Source: Deltaproteobacteria bacterium
Lineage (GTDB): Bacteria > Desulfobacterota > GWC2-55-46
DNA: 10,044 nt
NCBI GenBank assembly: GCA_021825035.1
Contig: JAKAIQ010000064.1
Span: forward strand, 1-10,044
Reading direction: 5' to 3'
Position numbers and translations under genes: made by a program. This document shows, in pieces, positions 6,477 to 10,044 of this stretch (position 1 is its first letter; every line of letters begins with the position of its first letter). Under the pieces are notes generated by a model. The model had not been told where the DNA came from and made no database searches. It was given only the letters and a program-made list of their open reading frames with translations.

Positions 6477-7232
6477 ATGAGTGAAAAAGAAGACAGGGTT
6501 ACGTATTTCGGCGACTCTCTCGTGCCGGAGGACGAAAAACAGGCCAGGGTAAACGAGGTGTTCGACTCGGTAGCCGGTAAATATGACCTCATGAACGACC
6601 TCATGTCAATGGGCACGCACCGGCTCTGGAAGAGGTTCATAGCGGCCGAGACGAGGCTCAGGCCTGGGCAATCCTCGATAGACGTGGCGGGCGGAACGGC
6701 GGACATATCGATACTCATGGCCGAAAAGGTCGGAGGCGGCGGCCGGGTCGTCGTATACGACATAAACGGAGAGATGCTCAAGGTCGGAAGGGACAAATGC
6801 ATTGACCGGGGGCATACCGGCAACATCGAATTCGTGCAGGGTAACGCCGAGGAGATAGCCTTTGCCGATGACACATTCCATTGCGCCACAGTCGGCTTCG
6901 GAATAAGAAACGTCACCCGCCTCGATAAGGCATTTAGCGAGATGAGGCGGGTTGTAAAGCCCGGCGGCAGGGTTATATGCCTCGAGTTCTCAAGGCCTCG
7001 GAACGCAGTCCTGAGCAAGCTTTACGACTTCTATTCGTTCAACGTAATACCCAAAATAGGCGAGTTTATAACCGGCAACAGAAGCGCATACGAGTATCTG
7101 CCGGAATCCATACGGAGATTCCCGCCCCAGGATGAGCTTAAAAAGATAATGGAGGATGCAGGACTCTTCAGGGTAAACTACCATAACCTCTTTAACGGCA
7201 TAGCGGCCGTACACATAGGGACAAAGGTCTGA
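6477..7232 (+). CDS. ubiE: UbiE, bifunctional demethylmenaquinone / 2-methoxy-6-polyprenyl-1,4-benzoquinol methyltransferase
   Basis: An S-adenosylmethionine-dependent C-methyltransferase acting on the quinone ring: demethylmenaquinol to menaquinol, and the C-methylation step of ubiquinone. The 251 residues equal the E. coli length. Family hallmarks are FDSVAGKYDLMNDLMS and GTHRLWKRF (29-54), SAM motif I IDVAGGTADIS (68-78), VQGNAEEIAFADDTF (120-134), VGFGIRNV (139-146), RVVKPGGRVICLEFSRP (158-174), NRSAYEYLPESI (201-212) and NLFNGIAAVHIGTKV at the end. Motif I reads GTADI where GTGDI is usual, a mild change that probably keeps SAM binding. It starts 10 nt after ubiB with only a weak AGG upstream, and is followed after 2 nt by ubiT. 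Because UbiE serves both quinones it does not alone prove ubiquinone synthesis. Confidence 0.95.
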   Translation: MSEKEDRVTYFGDSLVPEDEKQARVNEVFDSVAGKYDLMNDLMSMGTHRLWKRFIAAETRLRPGQSSIDVAGGTADISILMAEKVGGGGRVVVYDINGEMLKVGRDKCIDRGHTGNIEFVQGNAEEIAFADDTFHCATVGFGIRNVTRLDKAFSEMRRVVKPGGRVICLEFSRPRNAVLSKLYDFYSFNVIPKIGEFITGNRSAYEYLPESIRRFPPQDELKKIMEDAGLFRVNYHNLFNGIAAVHIGTKV

Positions 7233-7234
7233 GC

Positions 7235-7663
7235 ATGGCGATCATCGACAGGGACACAAGAGACAGGCTGAGGGCGATGCTATCAAAGGGCATGAGCCTG
7301 CCGCTGAAGGCCATTCCGCTCTGGATGGAGGCCATAGGGGTGGGGGTATTCATCTCTTCCATAGTCGAGAGCCATCCCGGCTTCAAAGAGCGGCTCTGCG
7401 AGCTCAACGGAAAGGTCTTCAGGTTCGAGGCGACCGACATAAAAAAAAGCTTTTACCTCCGTATCAAGGACTGCGACATAAAAGTCCTCCCGCACATGGA
7501 CAGACCCCCGGATGTAATAATGCGGGGCGAGGTAAAAACCCTTACGGACGTCCTTCTCGGAAAGGTGGATCCGGACACCGTGTTCTTTTCGAGGAAGCTC
7601 GAGATAAACGGCGACACCTCGGCAGCCATACACTTCAAAAACATCCTGGCGGCGCTGTCATAG
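7235..7663 (+). CDS. ubiT: UbiT-like SCP2-domain lipid-binding protein
   Basis: The 142 residues contain an SCP2 (sterol carrier protein 2) domain at about 45-140. The UbiT-type consensus is clear: GKVFRFEATDI, PPDVIMRGEVKTLTDVL (91-107), then DPDTVFFSRKLEINGDT (112-128) and FKNILAAL at the end. UbiT is the anaerobic counterpart of UbiJ. It binds polyprenyl intermediates and is needed, with UbiU and UbiV, for oxygen-independent ubiquinone synthesis. It is shorter at the N-terminus than E. coli UbiT, but the helix containing LPLKAIPLWM is retained. The start at 7235 is 2 nt after the ubiE stop, so translation is likely coupled. The presence of ubiV 3 kb upstream on the same strand strengthens the assignment over a generic SCP2 protein. 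No terminator with a T-tract was found in the 168 bp between it and convergent queF. Confidence 0.87.
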   Translation: MAIIDRDTRDRLRAMLSKGMSLPLKAIPLWMEAIGVGVFISSIVESHPGFKERLCELNGKVFRFEATDIKKSFYLRIKDCDIKVLPHMDRPPDVIMRGEVKTLTDVLLGKVDPDTVFFSRKLEINGDTSAAIHFKNILAALS

Positions 7664-7831
7664 TGTTATGTCCAAGAACCCCCGCACGCGTCGATAGGTC
7701 TGCGAGTGGAGTTCCTGCTTGCGCCTTGCGGGCGAGGTAAGGAGAGAACAGCCCCTCTTTATATAGCCCTTCCCCTGGCGGGACAGGACTTGCGAGGGAG
7801 GATACGTGGGTGCAAAGATTTAGCGGCGGGC

Positions 7832-8197
7832 CTACAGCCTAACCCTTATTACCGTCTTCACATTCCCCCGGACGTTGAAGTCCCCGGTCACTTCCATCTT
7901 CTTGGGCTTTATGGCCTTCTTGATGTCTTCGAATATCCTGTTTGTTGCGGCCTCGTGGGAGATTGATTTCGTCCGGTACGAATTGAGATAGAGCTTAAAG
8001 GACTTAAGCTCCACCACGAACCTGCCCGGCGTATACGTGAGGCAGATGGTGGCGAAGTCGGGGTATCCCGATCGCGGACAGAGACACGTGAACTCCGGGT
8101 ACGATATCTCGATAGTATAGTCCCTTCCGGGGCTCGGGTTTTCCCATGCGACAAGTTCCGATTGCTCTATGGCCAGTTCTCCGTATTTTTTTGGCAT
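7832..8197 (-). CDS. queF: QueF, NADPH-dependent 7-cyano-7-deazaguanine (preQ0) reductase, short unimodular type
   Basis: The enzyme reduces the nitrile of preQ0 to the amine of preQ1 in the queuosine tRNA-modification pathway. The 121 residues form one T-fold domain of the YkvM-like type. FTCLCPRSGYPDFATI carries the catalytic cysteine C40 (F-T-x-L-C-P) and the proton-donor aspartate D47. ELKSFKLYL (63-71) is the QueF motif for NADPH binding, which argues against the archaeal QueF-like amidinotransferase. H81-E82 matches the substrate-binding His-Glu pair. An extra cysteine, C38, stands two residues before the catalytic one. The ATG at 8197 has AGGAGC 4 nt upstream (8202-8207). It is divergent from the DsrE-like gene and convergent with ubiT; no other queuosine gene is in the window. 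Confidence 0.93.
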   Translation of the reverse strand: MPKKYGELAIEQSELVAWENPSPGRDYTIEISYPEFTCLCPRSGYPDFATICLTYTPGRFVVELKSFKLYLNSYRTKSISHEAATNRIFEDIKKAIKPKKMEVTGDFNVRGNVKTVIRVRL

Positions 8198-8262
8198 AAT
8201 CGCTCCTGGACGTAAATATTAACAATTCCAGCCGCCCGTGTAAAGAGGCTAGAAAATACCCC

Positions 8263-8296
8263 TTGACAAAGTTTCACAATTTCGCAATTGTATAAC
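8263..8296 (+). promoter_or_regulatory. Promoter region of the DsrE-like gene
   Basis: A perfect TTGACA (8263-8268) and TATAAC (8291-8296) lie upstream of the gene. Their spacing of 22 bp is longer than the usual 16-18. Either the -10 is a poorer hexamer closer in, or the promoter needs an activator that bends or twists the DNA. An inverted repeat fills the spacer. Confidence 0.5.
8276..8291. promoter_or_regulatory. Palindromic operator candidate between -35 and -10
   Basis: ACAATT (8276-8281) and AATTGT (8286-8291) are perfect arms around TCGC. The site lies exactly in the promoter spacer of the DsrE-like gene and about 80 bp before queF. This is the usual place for a dimeric repressor, or for a MerR-type activator acting on an overlong spacer. 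The regulator is unknown. Confidence 0.42.
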
Positions 8297-8326
8297 TATC
8301 AACCATTCGAAAGGAGAAGATTAAAG

Positions 8327-8677
8327 ATGCGTACCGTTACGATCGTTCTTCAGGATGCGCCATACGGGAACGAAAAGGTCTGGAACGCGCTCCGGCTATC
8401 TCAGGCGCTTCTTGCCGAGGGGGCGAAGGTGAGGATATTCCTTTACGGAGATAGCGTCGCGGCCGCAAAGAAGGGGCAGAACCCGCCCAGGGGTTATTAC
8501 AACATAGGTGACATGATAGCCGGGCTTGTTCAGAAAGGAGCCGAGGTGAGGTCGTGCCTTACTTGCACGAACGCCAGGGGCCTCACGCAGGAAGATTTCA
8601 TCGAGGGCACATTCGTCGGCAAGACCCTGGATCTCGCCCGGTGGGTCAATGAAGACGGGCAGGTGATGGTCTTTTAG
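8327..8677 (+). CDS. DsrE/DsrF-like family protein
   Basis: A 116-residue single-domain protein of the DsrE/TusD-like sulfur-relay fold. It opens with strand MRTVTIVLQDAPYGNEKVWN, followed by ALLAEGAKVRIFLYGDSV (27-44), a segment with PRGYYNIGDMI (54-64) and KGAEVRSCLTCTNARGL (70-86). The cysteine pair C77 and C80 stands at the place of the persulfide-carrying cysteine in the family. The ending LARWVNEDGQVMVF is typical. Family members carry sulfur as persulfide or act in unknown redox roles; no partner (DsrF, DsrH, TusE) is adjacent. I start at ATG 8327 because AAGGAG at 8311-8316 precedes it. An in-frame ATG at 8288 lies inside the operator and promoter region and adds a poorly conserved tail. 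Confidence 0.85.
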   Translation: MRTVTIVLQDAPYGNEKVWNALRLSQALLAEGAKVRIFLYGDSVAAAKKGQNPPRGYYNIGDMIAGLVQKGAEVRSCLTCTNARGLTQEDFIEGTFVGKTLDLARWVNEDGQVMVF

Positions 8678-8710
8678 GCGGCGCGGCCGTCAGGGCTCAC
8701 TCATCTTTCC

Positions 8711-8739
8711 TTGACAAACCCCCATTTTTTTTGTATGTT
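8711..8739 (+). promoter_or_regulatory. Promoter of the tRNA-Arg/tRNA-Lys unit
   Basis: A perfect TTGACA (8711-8716), 17 bp, then TATGTT (8734-8739; 4/6). It points at tRNA-Arg, whose mature 5' end is at 8760, leaving about 15 nt of leader. It is the only good promoter upstream of the two tRNA genes. Confidence 0.68.
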
Positions 8740-8759
8740 AAAAAAATTCGGTTTTGTAT

Positions 8760-8835
8760 GCGCCTGTAGCTCAGTGGATAGAGCATCGGCCTCCGAAGCC
8801 GAGGGTCGGAGGTTCAAATCCTCTCAGGCGCGCCA
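8760..8835 (+). tRNA. tRNA-Arg, anticodon CCG
   Basis: A full cloverleaf: acceptor GCGCCTG pairs with CAGGCGC, the D-arm is GCTC/GAGC, and the anticodon stem TCGGC/GCCGA carries loop CTCCGAA with anticodon CCG (reads CGG). The T-arm GGAGG/CCTCT has loop TTCAAAT. Discriminator G and an encoded CCA end the gene; 76 nt in all. It reads a single Arg codon and lies 36 nt before tRNA-Lys, probably on the same transcript. Confidence 0.96.
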
Positions 8836-8871
8836 GTTCCACGTCCAGAGGATTAGAATAAAGCGTAACAT

Positions 8872-8947
<76 letters not shown>

Positions 8948-8955
8948 TGAAAATC

Positions 8956-9000
8956 AAGGGGTTGCGGGACTTCCCGTAACCCTTTTTTCATTTCACTGTC
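8956..9000 (+). repeat. Direct repeat copy A (tRNA-Lys terminator and flank)
   Basis: AAGGGGTTG, then the terminator stem, then a T-run followed by CATTTCACTGTC. The same outer parts recur at 9709-9741 with the hairpin centre missing and one base changed (CATTTTACTGTC). The match is too long to be two unrelated T-tract terminators, so the copies are probably related by duplication. Confidence 0.5.
8959..8988 (+). terminator. Intrinsic terminator of the tRNA unit
   Basis: GGGTTGCGGG (8959-8968) and CCCGTAACCC (8973-8982) pair over 10 bp, with one G-T wobble and an ACTT loop. Six T follow at 8983-8988. It stands 11 nt after tRNA-Lys. Confidence 0.92.
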
Positions 9001-9377
9001 CGGTTTTTGTCCGGTAGACAATCGGCGACGGGGAGTGCCAGACAGAAAAATATGTGCTAATGGCAATCATAAATTCTACTATTTGGTAGTGGATGGCGGT
9101 CTGCATCTTCGTCAGAATGGTATTCCGGCATATTTTAAAAGCATCTTTTTCGGCATCTTTTTTAAATTGACAATGGATAGGCTAATTGATAGTTTTTCTC
9201 GAAACATTGACAGGGAAGGGTATTACGAAATCTGATGGTGCGTAAACGCCGCTCGAACCTCCCCTCATTGATAAAACTGCTCGAAAGGCCGCGATAGAAC
9301 ACTTTTCTGACGTTCCGACGGTTTTACTCAATGCGTCGAGTAAAACCGGCCGTTGGCATGATATGACGGTAATAGCC
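9001..9377. other. AT-richer spacer without a supported gene
   Basis: The stretch between the tRNA terminator and the promoter of the small gene is visibly richer in A/T than the genes to the left. GTCCGGT occurs twice at 8998-9015 and GCATCTTTTT twice at 9141-9162. A GTG-initiated plus-strand frame at 9035-9235 (66 codons) lacks a properly spaced ribosome binding site and resembles nothing I know. The one strong structure is the inverted repeat at 9319-9348. The region may be decayed accessory DNA. Confidence 0.4.
9319..9348. repeat. Perfect 11-bp inverted repeat
   Basis: CGGTTTTACTC (9319-9329) and GAGTAAAACCG (9338-9348) are perfect arms with loop AATGCGTC. No T-run follows on either strand, so it is not a standard terminator. 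It has no coding context and lies about 30 bp before the promoter of the 58-codon gene. It could be a protein-binding site, a recombination site or part of a small RNA. Confidence 0.6.
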
Positions 9378-9405
9378 TTGCGATTGCTCTTGTAAATAAT
9401 ATAAT
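9378..9405 (+). promoter_or_regulatory. Promoter of the 58-codon gene
   Basis: TTGCGA (9378-9383; 4/6) with 16 bp to a perfect TATAAT (9400-9405). Transcription would start near 9412, and the RNA would open with a stem TAGCGC (9412-9417) / GCGCTA (9427-9432). This gives a 60-nt leader to the start codon. Confidence 0.58.
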
Positions 9406-9471
9406 GAGGCATAGCGCCCGTGAAGTGCGCTAAAAATGATGTTCTTAAGGACTTCATAAAGGAGATCTCAA

Positions 9472-9648
9472 ATGTCAGATGAAAAGGAAGTAATAATCGG
9501 AGAGTACAAAGGAAGCCCAACTATTTCATTGCCAACTGGTAACCCGAGGTTCCCTTTTACTTTTGGATTAACCAAGGCAAAGTTGATATTGGCTTATATA
9601 GAAGACATCAAGAAGTTTGTAGAAGAAAATGACAAACCAAAGAAATGA
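9472..9648 (+). CDS. Small conserved-looking hypothetical protein, 58 aa
   Basis: ATG at 9472 to TGA at 9646-9648, with AAAGGAG ending 7 nt before the start and a promoter 70 bp upstream. The protein starts MSDEKEVIIGEYKGSP, continues with TISLPTGNPRFPFTFGLTKA and KLILAYIEDIKKFVEE, and ends in a charged tail NDKPKK. The pattern is a short beta part (GEYKGSPTISL), a proline/aromatic-rich turn (RFPFTFG) and a C-terminal amphipathic helix. It is soluble-looking with no signal peptide or membrane segment. The 'GEYKG-x-P-x-(I/L)-x-L ... (F/Y)-P-F-(T/S)-F-G-x-x-KA' pattern is one I associate with short uncharacterised proteins of Desulfobacterota and related bacteria. No function is known to me. 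Its position in accessory DNA between tRNA-Lys and an IS3 element suggests mobility but proves nothing. Confidence 0.8.
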   Translation: MSDEKEVIIGEYKGSPTISLPTGNPRFPFTFGLTKAKLILAYIEDIKKFVEENDKPKK

Positions 9649-9680
9649 GACAAATCATATATGCCCTTAATCCGTTGTAC

Positions 9681-9692
9681 GGCAAATTTGCC
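9681..9692. repeat. Perfect 12-bp palindrome after the 58-codon gene
   Basis: GGCAAATTTGCC reads the same on both strands and has no loop, so it suits a dimeric DNA-binding protein better than an RNA hairpin. It stands 32 bp after the stop of the small gene. Confidence 0.3.
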
Positions 9693-9708
9693 TGAGGAGC
9701 TTGTGGTA

Positions 9709-9741
9709 AAGGGGTTGTAGCCTTTTTTTCATTTTACTGTC
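9709..9741 (+). repeat. Direct repeat copy B (shortened tRNA-Lys terminator copy)
   Basis: AAGGGGTTG, TAGCC, seven T and CATTTTACTGTC match copy A (8956-9000) except for loss of the hairpin centre and one substitution near the end. The remaining AAAGG...CCTTT stem with a T-run could still act as a weak terminator for the 58-codon gene. Confidence 0.5.
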
Positions 9742-9834
9742 ACTGTTGCCCCCGCTTCTACAACCATAAGGGACATCTTGCACTGCCGGAGGTGTTCGGA
9801 ATACGCGCCAATCCCATCCATTGGAAATATAGGC

Positions 9835-9861
9835 TTGACAATTCAGCTTGTAAATTATAAA
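9835..9861 (+). promoter_or_regulatory. Outward promoter reading into the IS3 left end
   Basis: A perfect TTGACA (9835-9840) with 15 bp to TATAAA (9856-9861), a little short but with two strong hexamers. It reads toward the IS3 element with no gene in between. It may have driven a gene now separated by the insertion, or it may drive the transposase. Confidence 0.5.
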
Positions 9862-9971
9862 CTTTCGCGTTAATTATCACCCTGCGCTTGGAAGTTCAAA
9901 GCACAGACGGCAAAAGGATGGAGGGTTTGACCTCTCCCCTGAGATTAAAGCCACTTGAAAGTAGAGTCTCC

Positions 9972-9987
9972 GGGTGTTAAAACACCC
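9972..9987 (+). promoter_or_regulatory. Hairpin just before the IS3 orfA ribosome binding site
   Basis: GGGTGT and ACACCC pair around TAAA, and AAAGGAGG follows at 9988-9994. In several IS families such leader hairpins limit transposase translation from incoming transcripts. Here that is an inference from position. Confidence 0.45.
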
Positions 9988-10002
9988 AAAGGAGGCTTGA
10001 AG

Positions 10003-10044
10003 ATGGCGCGCAAAAGACACACCCCGGAACAGATCATCGCGGTA
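10003..10044 (+). CDS. IS3-family transposase OrfA, N-terminal 14 codons (partial)
   Basis: ATG at 10003 opens MARKRHTPEQIIAV and stays open to the window edge. 'K-R-x-R-H-T-P-E-Q-I-I' is the classical beginning of IS3-family OrfA proteins, which carry an N-terminal helix-turn-helix (HTH_Tnp_1) and are joined to the DDE-domain OrfB by -1 frameshifting. AAAGGAGG stands 8 nt before the start. Only the very N-terminus is visible, so the subgroup is uncertain. Confidence 0.82.
   Translation, partial: MARKRHTPEQIIAV

Larger units (their letters stand above)
9928..10044 (+). mobile_element. IS3-family insertion sequence, left end (truncated by the window edge)
   Basis: TGACCTCTCCCC at 9928 has the TGA-C-C-T...CCCC look of the left inverted repeat of many IS3-family elements, and the orfA start follows 75 bp later. 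The right end and the target-site duplication are outside the window, so the left boundary is inferred. Confidence 0.62.

Noticed and set aside
5141..7018. Very long minus-strand open frame (625 codons) opposite ubiB and ubiE
   Set aside because: Plus-strand genes here match conserved families end to end. The antisense frame stays open because those genes avoid the codons that would create antisense stops, and its protein shows no family pattern.
7664..7831. Terminator between convergent ubiT and queF
   Set aside because: Partial GC-rich pairings such as CTTGCGCC with GGGCGAG need bulges and lack a T-tract on either strand.
9035..9235. 66-codon GTG-initiated frame after the tRNA genes
   Set aside because: The purine-rich stretch abuts the GTG with no usable spacing, the sequence is AT-rich with simple repeats, and no family is recognisable. 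It could be a decayed fragment but cannot be supported as a gene.
9182..9520. 112-codon minus-strand frame
   Set aside because: It overlaps the promoter, leader and start of the well-supported 58-codon gene in antisense and has no protein pattern.
9890..9960. GCACAGACGGCAAA followed by a purine-rich stem, resembling the start of a GEMM (cyclic di-GMP) riboswitch
   Set aside because: The core should read close to CACAGGGCAAACC and be followed by GGGACGCAAAGCC-like sequence and a tetraloop receptor. These parts are absent, and the second half falls in the IS3 left end.

Overview
The window is bacterial chromosome of moderately high GC, with frequent ATA isoleucine and AGG arginine codons, tightly spaced genes and tRNA genes that encode their CCA ends. 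Gene content and codon style suggest a Desulfobacterota ('deltaproteobacterial')-like or Nitrospirota-like lineage. This is an inference; no single marker here fixes the taxon. Both edges fall inside insertion sequences: an IS200/IS605-type tnpA runs off the left edge on the minus strand, and an IS3-family orfA runs off the right edge on the plus strand.

Layout from left to right. Positions 1-~118 hold the 5' end of the IS200-like element, with a hairpin over its start codon and a subterminal palindrome. A minus-strand block follows: a succinate dehydrogenase/fumarate reductase flavoprotein gene (sdhA, 357-2030) with no SdhB or SdhC partner in view, preceded by a small outer-membrane beta-barrel gene (2148-2837 or 2148-2723). 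A 409-bp divergent intergenic region holds a good minus-strand promoter. Its -35 overlaps a TTTGTG-N8-CACAAA inverted repeat of Rex or CRP/FNR type, and the leader contains two hairpins. The plus strand then carries the core of the window, a quinone cluster: ubiV (3247-4155), a phasin/UbiK-like coiled-coil gene (4377-4787), ubiB (4799-6466), ubiE (6477-7232) and ubiT (7235-7663). The last four genes are spaced 2-11 nt apart and look like one operon.

Next come queF on the minus strand (queuosine pathway), convergent with ubiT. Divergent from queF is a DsrE-like gene with a palindromic operator candidate in its promoter. Then come tRNA-Arg(CCG) and tRNA-Lys(CTT), with a promoter in front and a clear intrinsic terminator behind. 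The remaining ~1 kb is AT-richer accessory DNA. It holds a strong unassigned inverted repeat, a 58-codon gene with its own promoter and ribosome binding site, a partial second copy of the tRNA-Lys terminator sequence, an outward-pointing promoter and the IS3 left end.

Taken together, the main theme is respiratory quinone metabolism. UbiV and UbiT belong to the oxygen-independent ubiquinone hydroxylation pathway, UbiE methylates the ring, and UbiB is the membrane-associated accessory ATPase. SdhA is a quinone-linked respiratory dehydrogenase subunit. The most notable points are the absence of UbiU beside UbiV, the phasin/UbiK-like protein placed as the first gene of the ubiB operon, and the possible redox-type operator between the two gene blocks.
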